Source: Hyphomicrobiales bacterium (GTDB lineage Bacteria > Pseudomonadota > Alphaproteobacteria > Rhizobiales > HXMU1428-3). From it: a stretch of DNA of 32,472 bases. The stretch spans positions 6,482-38,953 of the forward strand of contig JAEPQF010000017.1 in assembly GCA_017640685.1 (NCBI GenBank), in the 5' to 3' direction. Positions 15,928-24,314 of this stretch are shown piece by piece (the stretch's first letter is position 1; each line of letters starts with the position of its first letter). Made by a program: the position numbers and the translations under genes. The notes beneath the pieces were generated by a model. It did not search any database and had not been told where the DNA came from. It was given only the letters and a program-made list of their open reading frames with translations.

Positions 15928-17272
15928 TGAGCGCCTCCTTTAATTCAGCACATAACTCATTGATATGATCATCACTCACAGTTTCTGTTGCTGCTATAAT
16001 AAGAAGATTTTCAACATCCGGTCGGTCAGGCCAAAGGCGTGATGCGGGCACACCGGCCAAAATATTCTTCTTCACCAAAGTCTCCACTGTTTGCTCAGCT
16101 GACTGTTTAAGACGGACGGTAAATTCATTGAAGAAACTTTGGTTGATAATCTCAACACCATCTATGTTTGATAAAGCCTTTGAAAGTTGCACGGCTTTAG
16201 AGTGATTAAGGGCCGCAAGTTTTTTCATGCCCCTTTCACCAAGCAAGGTCATATGAATGCTAAAAGCAAGGCAACAAAGGCCAGAGTTCGTGCAAATATT
16301 AGATGTCGCTTTCTCACGGCGAATATGCTGCTCACGTGTTGAAAGAGTGAGCACAAAGCCGCGCTTACCATCAGCGTCAATAGTTTCACCACAAACCCGG
16401 CCCGGCATTTGCCGTACATATTTTTGGCGGCATGCAAAAAGCCCCAAATAAGGACCACCAAAATTAAGGCCATTGCCTATAGATTGCCCCTCGGCAATCA
16501 CAATATCCGCACCCATGTCGCCTGGGGCTTGCACCGCCCCTAAGGAAACAACTTCAGTCACAACAGCTATGAGCAAAGCGCCCTTCGCTTGCGCTGCTTC
16601 TGCGATGGGTTTGAGATCATAAAGAGAGCCGAACACATCAGGTGTTTGCACAACAACACATGAAGTTTCATCGTCAATTTTGGCAATGAGATCATCCGTA
16701 GCAGATTGCCCAGCCACCACTTCAGATTGGTCAACCTGAAAAGAACTCATATGCGATAGGGTTTTCACCACACTTGCATAATGAGGATGTAGATTGCCAG
16801 AAAGCAAAGCCTTCTTGCGTCTTGTAATGCGGTGCGCCATTAAAACAGCCTCACCACAGCCAGTTGAGCCATCATAAAGAGAAGCGTTGGCAATTTCAGA
16901 GCCAAGAAGATTTGCCACTTGAGTTTGGAACTCAAATAAATATTGCAATGTCCCTTGGCTGATTTCTGGTTGATATGGTGTGTATGATGTTAAAAATTCT
17001 GACCGTTGAATGAGATGATCAACACTTGCTGGTACATGATGGCGATAGGCTCCACACCCCACAAAAAACGGGCCATCACCAGCGGCTCGGTTTAAACCTG
17101 AAAGTTGAGATAAGTGCTGTTCAACTTCCATCTCAGATTTATGAGGTGGCAAGGAGGTGGGCGGTTGCTCTTGCGGTGTACCCGCTTGCTCAAATAAATC
17201 TTCAATGGAAGCAACACCGATCGTGTCAAGCATCGCTTGGCGTGTGCTCTCAGTATGTGGCAAATATCGCAT
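15920..17272 (-). CDS. gcvPA: Glycine dehydrogenase (decarboxylating) subunit 1
   Basis: GcvPA is the N-terminal half of the split P-protein and forms the complex with GcvPB. The 450-residue product starts 'MRYLPHTESTRQAML', then 'FFVGCGAYRHHVPASVDHLIQRSEFLTSYTPYQPEISQGTLQYLFEFQT', 'NASLYDGSTG' and 'GQSIGNGLNFGGPYLGLFA', all diagnostic. Length matches the subunit-1 family. AGAGA precedes the ATG by eight bases. It follows gcvH by 13 bases and overlaps gcvPB by eight, so it is firmly in the operon. Many alphaproteobacteria have a fused GcvP of about 950 residues; the split form seen here is the alternative arrangement. Confidence 0.96.
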   Translation of the reverse strand: MRYLPHTESTRQAMLDTIGVASIEDLFEQAGTPQEQPPTSLPPHKSEMEVEQHLSQLSGLNRAAGDGPFFVGCGAYRHHVPASVDHLIQRSEFLTSYTPYQPEISQGTLQYLFEFQTQVANLLGSEIANASLYDGSTGCGEAVLMAHRITRRKKALLSGNLHPHYASVVKTLSHMSSFQVDQSEVVAGQSATDDLIAKIDDETSCVVVQTPDVFGSLYDLKPIAEAAQAKGALLIAVVTEVVSLGAVQAPGDMGADIVIAEGQSIGNGLNFGGPYLGLFACRQKYVRQMPGRVCGETIDADGKRGFVLTLSTREQHIRREKATSNICTNSGLCCLAFSIHMTLLGERGMKKLAALNHSKAVQLSKALSNIDGVEIINQSFFNEFTVRLKQSAEQTVETLVKKNILAGVPASRLWPDRPDVENLLIIAATETVSDDHINELCAELKEALNA

Positions 17273-17285
17273 CGAAAAAATCTCT

Positions 17286-17663
17286 TTATTGGTTCTCTTT
17301 TACAAAGGCGTCATATTGAGCGCGGTCCATTAGTTTGGTCAGCTCATCTTCATTAGTAATCGTTTGTTTGAAAAACCATCCAGCCCCTTCAGGGTCTTCG
17401 TTTGCAAGGGCAGGGTTTGCGGCCAAGTCTTCGTTCATCTCAGTTGTTTCACCTGCAATTGGTGTGTAGACCTCACTCGCAGCTTTCACAGATTCAACCA
17501 CAGCCGCTTCATCACCTTGTTTAAAGCCGCGGCCAGTTTCAGGTAGTTCAACAAACACAATGTCACCCAATTGACTTTGTGCGTAATGGGTAATGCCAAT
17601 GGTGGCGACACCATCTTCAACAGAAACATATTCATGAGATTGGCTGTAATAAGTTTTAGTCAT
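17286..17663 (-). CDS. gcvH: Glycine cleavage system H protein
   Basis: GcvH is the lipoyl shuttle between GcvP, GcvT and lipoamide dehydrogenase. With the start at ATG 17663 it has 125 residues, including 'HEYVSVEDGVATIGITHYAQSQLGDIVFVELPE' and the lipoylation site 'AVVESVKAASE' with Lys60. The open frame extends to a TTG at 17675, but that codon overlaps the GGAG ribosome site of the ATG, so the shorter start is right. It lies 66 bases after gcvT and 13 before gcvPA. The gcvT-gcvH gap has an AT-rich perfect palindrome TATTTTTAAAAATA (17698-17711). Confidence 0.97.
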   Translation of the reverse strand: MTKTYYSQSHEYVSVEDGVATIGITHYAQSQLGDIVFVELPETGRGFKQGDEAAVVESVKAASEVYTPIAGETTEMNEDLAANPALANEDPEGAGWFFKQTITNEDELTKLMDRAQYDAFVKENQ

Positions 17664-17729
17664 CAAAAACTCCAAATGTAAAATTAAGCAGATCTATTAT
17701 TTTTAAAAATATTATTATTAACGAGTGAG

Positions 17730-18884
17730 CTAGTGCTGTGTTGGGCGTTTCGCATTATAAGTTCTATAAGGCGTAAACGGTAGGTCAGTGACCCGCCAAA
17801 GCGATTTTCTCCCCCGAACTTCCACAAAAATTGATGTACCTAATTGATCATGAGGCAGCGTGACATAGCCCATCGCAACAGGCCCCCCTATGGTTGGCCC
17901 AAAACCACCACTGGTAACGACCCCAATTTCTTGCATCTGCTCATTAAACAATTTCGCCCCTTCTCGAGCGGGAGCCGCAGGACCATCAGGCAATAAACCA
18001 ACGCGACGTTTAGAAGGGCTATTAGCCACCTGGTTAAGAATGACAGTATCACCCAAAAACCCACCCTCCTGCCGGCGTCTCTTATTCATAATCCATGAAA
18101 GGTCAGCTTCAATGGGTGTAATGCTTGTATCAATGTCATGGCCATAAAGACAAAAACCGGCCTCAAGGCGCAAACTATCTCTGGCGCCAAGGCCAATAAG
18201 CTCAACATCCGGGTGGCTCATAAGCATCTTTGCAACGCGGCTAGCATCTTCATTGGCAAGAGAAAGTTCAAAACCATCCTCGCCTGTATAACCACAGCGA
18301 GAAACACGGCATGGTACATCAAAAAAATTGGTATCGATTTCTGACATATAAGGCATACCAACAGCTTCACCGCACCACACCGCCATAATTTTTTCAGCAT
18401 CCGGCCCTTGAAGAGCAAGCAGTTGGCGATCATCTAAAATTTTAAAATCGACCTCATCCGGCAAATAGGAGCTGATGTAAGCATAATCATGAGATTTCCG
18501 CCCCGCATTAACCACCAAGCCAACTATATGAGTCCCATCAGCTTGAACGCGGTGCGTGATCATCAGGTCATCTTCAATACCGCCCTGTTCATTGAGAAGA
18601 ACTGAATAGCGCAATCGCTCAGGCTTGAGGTTTAACACATCACCAGGGACGATTTTTTCTAAAGCACGGGCCGCAGTTTCATAATTTTCAGCAATAAGTT
18701 CTGCTTGCCCCATGTGAGAAACATCAAACAAACCAACTGTTTCGCGGCAATAAAGATGTTCTTGCTTGATGCCCTTCTCATAGTAAAGAGGCATAGAATA
18801 ACCAGCGAATTCCACCATTTTTGCGCCATGCTCAAGGTGCAAATCATGAAATGCCGTTTGTTTCAGTTCATTTTGTTCAGACAT
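17730..18884 (-). CDS. gcvT: Aminomethyltransferase (glycine cleavage T protein)
   Basis: GcvT transfers the methylene group from aminomethyl-lipoyl GcvH to tetrahydrofolate and releases ammonia. The 384-residue product has 'HLEHGAKMVEFAGYSMPLYY', 'VGLFDVSHMGQ', 'LLALQGPDAEKIM', 'RCGYTGEDGFELS', 'GLGARDSLRLEAGFCLYGHD', and the C-terminal barrel 'GFLGDTVILNQ ... RRVGLLPDG'. These include the folate-site aspartate and the substrate-entry segment. The start has GGAG nine bases upstream. It is the first gene of the operon, and its leader is a tandem glycine riboswitch, so the whole gcv cluster is expected to be induced by glycine. Confidence 0.97.
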   Translation of the reverse strand: MSEQNELKQTAFHDLHLEHGAKMVEFAGYSMPLYYEKGIKQEHLYCRETVGLFDVSHMGQAELIAENYETAARALEKIVPGDVLNLKPERLRYSVLLNEQGGIEDDLMITHRVQADGTHIVGLVVNAGRKSHDYAYISSYLPDEVDFKILDDRQLLALQGPDAEKIMAVWCGEAVGMPYMSEIDTNFFDVPCRVSRCGYTGEDGFELSLANEDASRVAKMLMSHPDVELIGLGARDSLRLEAGFCLYGHDIDTSITPIEADLSWIMNKRRRQEGGFLGDTVILNQVANSPSKRRVGLLPDGPAAPAREGAKLFNEQMQEIGVVTSGGFGPTIGGPVAMGYVTLPHDQLGTSIFVEVRGRKSLWRVTDLPFTPYRTYNAKRPTQH

Positions 18885-18962
18885 AGTCGCTCCGCTCTAA
18901 CAGAAATTTTGACCTAAATTTGGGGCAATAAAAGCCACTCAAAATAACAAGCCATACCCCCC

Positions 18963-19241
18963 TTCTGTCGCGGAACCTGAGAGATTTATAGAATTGATAA
19001 TTTTTTAATCATCAATTCAAGGGTTGTTAGCTACATTCGCTTTTAAAGCTAAATGCAAACCCCTTTTTCCCCGTGGGTGAGAATGAAACATCATTCTACT
19101 TTCCAGAATGTCATTAGAAGCTGCGATCCTTTTGCCTGAGAGTTTCCGGGGGGGTTGCTCCTTCGGCGTCAGAAACTTTACTGGCAAATAACAGGTTACC
19201 CCTGAGACTTGCAAAAATAAGTTCTGATCTCTCTCGCAGTC
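18963..19241 (-). promoter_or_regulatory. Tandem glycine riboswitch upstream of gcvT, second aptamer enlarged
   Basis: Read on the minus strand, aptamer 1 (about 19241-19122) has P1 CTGCGA/TCGCAG, GAGAGA, the hallmark GACGCCGAAGGAGCAA and AACTCTCAGGCAAAAGGA: a canonical type, though with a long P2. Aptamer 2 (19108-18963) has P1 TTCTG/CAGAA, a P2 of AGAATG/CATTCT, a degenerate core CACCCACGGGGAAAA in place of CACCGAAGGGGAAAA, then a large P3 region with an 11-base-pair side hairpin (GAATTGAT arm), and closes with AATCTCTCAGG. Such tandem switches turn gcv expression on with glycine. About 80 bases of possible expression platform follow before the gcvT start. No clean terminator is visible there, so control of translation is possible. 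Confidence 0.9.
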
Positions 19242-19265
19242 GTTAACTGACAATATGTAGTGTGA

Positions 19266-19293
19266 ATGATAGGCAACTTCGTGAAGAAGTCAA
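19266..19293 (-). promoter_or_regulatory. Sigma-70-type promoter of the gcv operon
   Basis: On the minus strand TTGACT (19293-19288) and TATCAT (19271-19266) are 16 bases apart. Transcription would begin near 19259, just upstream of the glycine riboswitch, giving a leader of about 375 bases. Confidence 0.65.
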
Positions 19294-19379
19294 ATATTCC
19301 TTTGATCATTCCCAGCATTTAATGGCACAATAAACGAATATTTAGTACACTCTTTTCGGAAAATGCGAGGAGTAACCCC

Positions 19380-19895
19380 ATGATGAAAAAGCTTGAAGAA
19401 CGGCCTCTCTCAAAAGAAAACCCCATAGAAGTCCCTGTTGATTTACCTCACACATGTTTAAAAGATGCTGACTGGGCAGATGCGTTTGAATATATCAGCC
19501 CGGTGACTTATGAAAACAGCAGAGCTGCCGCAGAAAACTCACTAACAAACTTCCCATCTTGGATTGAAAATCTATTAGCTCTGAGAGATTTTTTTGCGAA
19601 AAAAATTGGCCTGAAAACAAGAGATACCTTTACCAGTTCGCCAAATAAGCAATTGGACTTAATAGGTTTTTTTCCAGTTTGCGAAGAAACAAATGAACGA
19701 ATTATCTTAGGTTTTAACGATTGGCACTTAGATTTCCGCCTCATTGTTGAACAAGTCAAACTTCAAGATAATAAAGCGAAAATCAGGGCAACCACATTGG
19801 TAAAGCGCAACAATATTTTTGGCAAAGCTTACCTAAGTCTCATCAGCCCTTTTCATAAACTGATAGTACCGCGGGTTCTAAAAAGAACCCATTGA
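19380..19895 (+). CDS. DUF2867 domain-containing protein
   Basis: The 171-residue protein contains the DUF2867 pattern: 'DADWADAFEY', 'PSWIENLLALRDFFAKKIGLK', 'IGFFPVCEETNERIILGFNDWHLDFRLIV', and the closing 'ATTLVKRNNIFGKAYLSLISPFHKLIVPRVLKR'. The family is uncharacterised. AGGAG lies before two adjacent ATG codons (19380, 19383). It is divergent from the gcv operon and convergent with the lipoprotein gene. A seven-base-pair hairpin (19873-19890) overlaps its last codons without a T run. No functional link to its neighbours is evident. Confidence 0.85.
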   Translation: MMKKLEERPLSKENPIEVPVDLPHTCLKDADWADAFEYISPVTYENSRAAAENSLTNFPSWIENLLALRDFFAKKIGLKTRDTFTSSPNKQLDLIGFFPVCEETNERIILGFNDWHLDFRLIVEQVKLQDNKAKIRATTLVKRNNIFGKAYLSLISPFHKLIVPRVLKRTH

Positions 19896-19915
19896 TCTGC
19901 TAACTTGACTAGTTT

Positions 19916-20638
19916 TTAAGATTTTTCAATTTTGTCAAAGCCGATGAATAATCTGAAATCTTTACCTGAACGACCTTCAGTTAAAGGAATATCGATTTTT
20001 TTGACCATTGAGAAATAACCAATTGGCTTTCCTTGTTCAATATTCACAGGAACGGCAATTTTGGTATTTTTTAAGATCTTGCCTTTTTTATCTGTAAGGT
20101 AGATATGCAATGGAAGTTGTACTTGGCCTGCTTGACCTTTAGGCCCTAACAAAACCCGGCCAGCAAAGCCAACTTTCACATGAGCAACACCAGGTTGTAA
20201 CACACACTCGCGGGCAGCTTTGGTGAGTTCACCGCGATAGCGTACGGCTAGGCCATCACCATAACGACCAACGTCATAAACCGTGAGAAAGCGCTCAGCA
20301 TCCCAAATTTTAAATTTAGTACAAAGACTTGCTTGTTTTGCCCCTTGGTCAAGCGCTGTCACTTCTTGCTTGGCTTCAGCAAGAAGACGGTCTTCACTTA
20401 AAACTTTCTGAGCGGCTGAAGGTTCTTGTTTCTTTTCAGAAGAACCAAAAACACTGCCACCTAAATTGCCAAATGAGGGAACACTACCAAGACTACAGCC
20501 AGTAAGCACGACGCCAAGAAAAGAAATCAGAACAATCCGAAAAACTTGCGATATCGCAACAAAATTTCTGGCAAAACAAAAGGTTGCAACCATAACGCGT
20601 TGCAAAAGTGACAAAAACGGCATTAAAAACGTCCCCAA
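19916..20638 (-). CDS. Putative lipoprotein of unknown function
   Basis: The protein (240 residues from the longest start) has a hydrophobic segment 'FRIVLISFLGVVLTGCSLG' with a lipobox LTGC (Cys48), so it is probably a lipid-anchored envelope protein. After a Ser/Gly/Gln-rich linker it has a soluble domain of about 150 residues ('CTKFKIWDAERFLTVYDVG', 'VKVGFAGRVLLGPKGQAGQVQLPLHIYLTDKKGKIL', 'RLFIGFDKIEKS') with the strand pattern of a beta-sandwich. The real start is probably downstream of 20638, for example ATG 20593, which would give an ordinary-length signal. I do not recognise the family. It converges on the DUF2867 gene and is divergent from ispH. Confidence 0.7.
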   Translation of the reverse strand: MGTFLMPFLSLLQRVMVATFCFARNFVAISQVFRIVLISFLGVVLTGCSLGSVPSFGNLGGSVFGSSEKKQEPSAAQKVLSEDRLLAEAKQEVTALDQGAKQASLCTKFKIWDAERFLTVYDVGRYGDGLAVRYRGELTKAARECVLQPGVAHVKVGFAGRVLLGPKGQAGQVQLPLHIYLTDKKGKILKNTKIAVPVNIEQGKPIGYFSMVKKIDIPLTEGRSGKDFRLFIGFDKIEKS

Positions 20639-21041
20639 ATGGTGAGTGCATCTTTGGTAAATTAGCGCAACTCTCTAGATCACAAAAATCATCAAAAAAT
20701 AGATAATAAAGATAGAACTCTCTTTTTAAAAATTATTTTATCAACTCTGGTGATCTATTCAAGACAAACTCAAAATTAATTATATTGCACTTTCACCATA
20801 TAAATAGATTATAATTATAAGTTTTAAAGCAAACTCATAATACGTATTTTGTTGAACAAACACCCAAAAATAGTCAACAAATATGTCTATGAATTTTAAA
20901 GCCTAAGAATAATGATTTTTCTGGCAAAAAAAAGATCGTCAATACTGAAATAATGTACTTCTCTTCAAAAAGCAGATAAATCACTTAACAAAGTAAATTT
21001 TTGCCTGAAATTATGAAAATAAATAAGGTTCCAAAGAAAAA
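20639..21041. other. AT-rich intergenic region between lipoprotein gene and ispH
   Basis: About 400 bases, very AT-rich, between divergent genes. The perfect eight-base inverted repeat TTTGTTGA / TCAACAAA (20848-20855 and 20874-20881, 18-base spacer) is the only structure noted. No convincing gene or promoter pair could be singled out. Confidence 0.45.
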
Positions 21042-22019
21042 ATGAACGGTAAAGATACAATGAGCGAACCAAAAGAAACATTGGATATACTATTGGCTGC
21101 TCCTCGCGGCTTTTGTGCCGGTGTGGACAGGGCCGTGCAAATTGTTGAGCTCGCCTTAGAGAAATATGGCGCTCCAATTTATGTGCGTCATGAAATCGTT
21201 CATAATAAATATGTGGTTGATAGCTTGAAGGAAAAGGGTGCTGTTTTCGTTGAAGAGCTCGATGAAATCCCTGACACAGAAGCTCCCGTTATTTTCTCAG
21301 CTCACGGTGTTGCCAAAATCGTACCTGAAGAAGCCAAAAGACGAAATTTCTTCTTTCTAGATGCCACCTGTCCATTGGTTTCAAAGGTCCATATTGAAGC
21401 TGAAAGATTATATGACAAGGGAGCCGAAATCATCCTAATAGGGCACGCCGGTCACCCAGAAGTGATTGGGACTATGGGGCAATTACCAGATGGTGCGGTT
21501 ACGTTAGTGGAAACAGTGAGCGACGCTGAAAAGTTTGTCCCTGTTGATCCGAAAAATCTAAGTTTTATCACGCAAACAACATTGTCTATTGATGACACGA
21601 TTGAAATCGTCAATATTTTAAAACAGCGCTTTCCTGAAATTCAAAGCCCTAAAAAAGAAGACATCTGTTACGCAACAACAAATCGCCAAGAAGCAGTGAA
21701 GGAAATTGCTGAACAAGTCGATTGTCTTTTAGTTGTTGGCGCTCCGAATAGCTCGAATTCAATGCGTCTTGTGGAAGTGGGAGAACGCGCTGGTGCAAAG
21801 CTTGCCGTTTTAGTACAAAACGCGTCTGAAATTCCATGGGACAAAATCAACGGATTTACAAAAATCGGGATAACAGCAGGGGCTTCGGCTCCAGAAGTTT
21901 TGGTAGATGAAATCATCACGTCTTTTAAAGATCGTTATGAAACCACTGTTTCAATCATCACAACAGCCACAGAAAATGTAGCCTTTAAACTTCCCCGCCA
22001 ATTGCGAGAAAAAGCTTAA
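21042..22019 (+). CDS. ispH: 4-hydroxy-3-methylbut-2-enyl diphosphate reductase
   Basis: IspH catalyses the last step of the MEP isoprenoid pathway, reducing HMBPP to IPP and DMAPP with a 4Fe-4S cluster. The 325-residue product keeps the three cluster cysteines (Cys25 in '[11 protein letters not shown]', Cys110 in '[11 protein letters not shown]', Cys209 in '[10 protein letters not shown]') and the substrate-binding segments '[12 protein letters not shown]', 'FSAHGV', '[14 protein letters not shown]', 'TQTTLS' and '[13 protein letters not shown]'. Either ATG 21042 or ATG 21060 could start it; neither has a strong ribosome site, and the second lies nearer the conserved part. It leads the group ispH-thrB-GST-rnhA on the same strand. 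Confidence 0.97.
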   Translation: MNGKDTMSEPKETLDILLAAPRGFCAGVDRAVQIVELALEKYGAPIYVRHEIVHNKYVVDSLKEKGAVFVEELDEIPDTEAPVIFSAHGVAKIVPEEAKRRNFFFLDATCPLVSKVHIEAERLYDKGAEIILIGHAGHPEVIGTMGQLPDGAVTLVETVSDAEKFVPVDPKNLSFITQTTLSIDDTIEIVNILKQRFPEIQSPKKEDICYATTNRQEAVKEIAEQVDCLLVVGAPNSSNSMRLVEVGERAGAKLAVLVQNASEIPWDKINGFTKIGITAGASAPEVLVDEIITSFKDRYETTVSIITTATENVAFKLPRQLREKA

Positions 22020-22062
22020 AAAGAATAAATAACAAGGCAAGATAGCCTCTGAAAGAATATGC

Positions 22063-23031
22063 ATGGCAGTATATACAAACGTCTCCGATCAACAGTTAAA
22101 TGATTTTCTAAGCAGCTTTGATTTAGGCGCTCCCAAGTCGTTTAAAGGTATCGCTGAAGGAGTTGAAAACACCAACTTTTTATTAGAAACAGAAAAAGGC
22201 AGATATATCTTAACCCTCTATGAAAAACGGGTGAATAAAGATGATCTACCCTTCTTCCTAGATTTAATCGAACACCTCGCAAAAGGTGGCATCACTTGCC
22301 CAACCCCTATTCGAGACCAAGAAGGCAATAGCTTGCTTATGTGCGCAGGGCGGCCAGCTGCGTTGTTTACATTTCTGGATGGCATGTCAGTGCGTTGGCC
22401 AACTGCCCATCACTGTGGTGAACTTGGTAATGCTATGGCCAACTTCCATCAAAGCGGTTTGAGTTTCAAAAATACAAGAGCCAATAGTTTTACCATTAAG
22501 GGCATGCAAGAGTTTTATCAGGCCATTGAAGGTGATATAAATTCAATAGATCAAAATTTAGTAAGCCTTATTGAAAATGAACTCGACTTTCTCACGGCCA
22601 ATTGGCCAACAGATTTGCCAAAAGGCATCATTCATGCAGACCTATTTCCAGACAATGTTTTCTTTCTCAATGATCAAGTCTCTGGTCTGATCGATTTTTA
22701 CTTCGCCTGCTCAGATTTTTTAATTCTCGACATCGCTATCACATTAAACGCTTGGTGCTTTGAAAAAGACGTTAGCTATAATGTCACCAAAGCAAGCCGG
22801 TTATTAAATGCGTACAATAAAAAAAGACCAATAGAAGCAAATGAATTAGAAGCTCTGCCAATTATAGCGCGAGCAGCCGCACTTCGGTTTTTACTCACAC
22901 GCACAAATGATTGGCTGATCGTGAATGAAGGCGCATTGGTGGCGAAAAAAGATCCGTTAGAATATCTTCGTAAATTAAAATTTCATCAATCCATCACCAA
23001 TCCAGGCTCATATGGCTTTCAAATCAGTTAG
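22063..23031 (+). CDS. thrB: Homoserine kinase (ThrB, APH-like type II)
   Basis: The enzyme phosphorylates homoserine for threonine synthesis. The 322-residue product belongs to the aminoglycoside-phosphotransferase-like type, not the GHMP type: 'GIAEGVENTNFLLET...YILTLYEK' forms the ATP-binding lobe, 'GIIHADLFPDNVFF' the catalytic loop (His191, Asp193, Asn198), and 'GLIDFYFAC' carries the metal-binding Asp211. Length is typical. It follows ispH by 43 bases and precedes the GST-like gene by 50, so co-transcription is likely. The ispH-thrB-rnhA order is one I recall from Hyphomicrobiales and relatives. Confidence 0.95.
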   Translation: MAVYTNVSDQQLNDFLSSFDLGAPKSFKGIAEGVENTNFLLETEKGRYILTLYEKRVNKDDLPFFLDLIEHLAKGGITCPTPIRDQEGNSLLMCAGRPAALFTFLDGMSVRWPTAHHCGELGNAMANFHQSGLSFKNTRANSFTIKGMQEFYQAIEGDINSIDQNLVSLIENELDFLTANWPTDLPKGIIHADLFPDNVFFLNDQVSGLIDFYFACSDFLILDIAITLNAWCFEKDVSYNVTKASRLLNAYNKKRPIEANELEALPIIARAAALRFLLTRTNDWLIVNEGALVAKKDPLEYLRKLKFHQSITNPGSYGFQIS

Positions 23032-23081
23032 TAAAAGAGAAAGTTAAAAAATCAAGGATCACAAAGAGGCAGAGAAATAAA

Positions 23082-23711
23082 ATGACGAAAATCCAACTGA
23101 CATGTTTTGCTCAATCTGGAAATGCTTATAAAGCCGCCCTTATGCTCAACCTCTGCGGCGCAGATTGGGATGCAAAATTTGTTGATTTCTTCAATGGAGA
23201 AAGCAAAACACCTGAATATTTAGAACTCAATGAAATGGGTGAAGTTCCAGCGTTGATCGATGGAGAGAAAAGCCTCTCTCAATCTGGGGTCATCCTGAAA
23301 TATCTCTCCAAAAAGTTTAATAAGTTCGATGCAAAAACGGAAGATGAAGAACTAGAAATCTTAAGATGGCTCTTATGGGATAATCATAAACTAACGGGTT
23401 ACGTAGCAGCCCTAAGATATCTCCTACAATTCGCCAAAACGGGCGAAACAGATGTGACCCAGTTTTTAAGAGCTCGCATCAAACCTTGCTTGAAGATACT
23501 TAACAACCATCTTGAAAATAATGCTTTTGCCATTGGTGATGAACCAACCATCGCAGACATTTCAATGTGTGGATATCTCTTTTGGCCAGACGAATTTGGT
23601 GTCTCTTGGGCTGATTATCCTGCTATTGCCTCATGGTTAGACCGCATAAAAGCGCTTGATGGTTGGGTGCACCCATATGAATTGATGCCGGGTCATCCGT
23701 TAAAAGACTAA
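23082..23711 (+). CDS. Glutathione S-transferase family protein
   Basis: The 209-residue protein has a thioredoxin-fold N-terminal domain with the glutathione-site features Val55-cisPro56 ('GEVPALIDG') and 'SQSGVILKYL' (Gln67-Ser68), followed by an all-helical C-terminal domain ending with the capping motif 'FAIGDEPTIADISMCGYLF'. Ser or Tyr at the usual N-terminal catalytic position is not clear ('CFAQSGNAYKA'; Ser12 is a candidate). The substrate is unknown. It is inserted between thrB and rnhA, which are often direct neighbours, and GAGG precedes the ATG. It is probably part of the ispH transcript. Confidence 0.9.
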   Translation: MTKIQLTCFAQSGNAYKAALMLNLCGADWDAKFVDFFNGESKTPEYLELNEMGEVPALIDGEKSLSQSGVILKYLSKKFNKFDAKTEDEELEILRWLLWDNHKLTGYVAALRYLLQFAKTGETDVTQFLRARIKPCLKILNNHLENNAFAIGDEPTIADISMCGYLFWPDEFGVSWADYPAIASWLDRIKALDGWVHPYELMPGHPLKD

Positions 23712-23796
23712 ATAAAATTATGAGCAGGTAAAAACAATTTATGGCACTGCATCTTTCAAGCATGAAAGCAGTCAGCTCTAAGAGGGTGAGAAAAAA

Positions 23797-24252
23797 ATGT
23801 CCAACGAAGAAGAAGACGCAATCATCATCTACACCGATGGTGCCTGTTCAGGCAATCCTGGTCCTGGTGGTTGGGGCGCTGTTCTTATAAAAGATGATCA
23901 CCGCAAAGAAATAAATGGCGGCGAAGCTGAAACAACCAATAACCGCATGGAACTATTGGCTGCAATCGAAGCTCTTAACGCTTTAAAAGCAGCGCCGTCT
24001 AAAGTCGTGCTTTATACGGATTCAAACTACGTGAAAGGCGGCATTACATCTTGGATTCATAACTGGAAAAAAAACGGTTGGAAAACTGCCAATAAAAAGC
24101 CCGTTAAAAACGCCGACCTTTGGCAAGCTCTGGTTGAGGCTGAAGAGAAACATAACGTCACATGGCGCTGGGTCAAAGGCCATGCTGGCCACCCAGAAAA
24201 CGAACGAGCCGACGAACTCGCCCGTGATGGCATTAACAAAATTGAAGCTTAA
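23797..24252 (+). CDS. rnhA: Ribonuclease HI
   Basis: RNase HI cleaves the RNA strand of RNA-DNA hybrids. The 151-residue product has all catalytic acids: Asp14 in '[21 protein letters not shown]', Glu52 in '[14 protein letters not shown]', Asp75 in 'VLYTDSNYV' and Asp139 in '[10 protein letters not shown]', plus the active-site His129 in 'VKGHAGH'. The basic handle region '[16 protein letters not shown]' is present. GAGGGTGAG is a strong ribosome site. It is the last gene of the ispH-thrB group; a GTCTGGC/GCCAGAC hairpin (24297-24324) lies just after it but lacks a T run. Confidence 0.97.
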   Translation: MSNEEEDAIIIYTDGACSGNPGPGGWGAVLIKDDHRKEINGGEAETTNNRMELLAAIEALNALKAAPSKVVLYTDSNYVKGGITSWIHNWKKNGWKTANKKPVKNADLWQALVEAEEKHNVTWRWVKGHAGHPENERADELARDGINKIEA

Positions 24253-24314
24253 TTTATGAGTCTACGGCCTAGTATTACAGCCTCTCAAAGAGACAAGTCT
24301 GGCAAAATATGTCT

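Noticed and set aside
19017-19253. 78-residue ORF within the glycine riboswitch
   Set aside because: It coincides with the conserved aptamer RNA, which explains the sequence.
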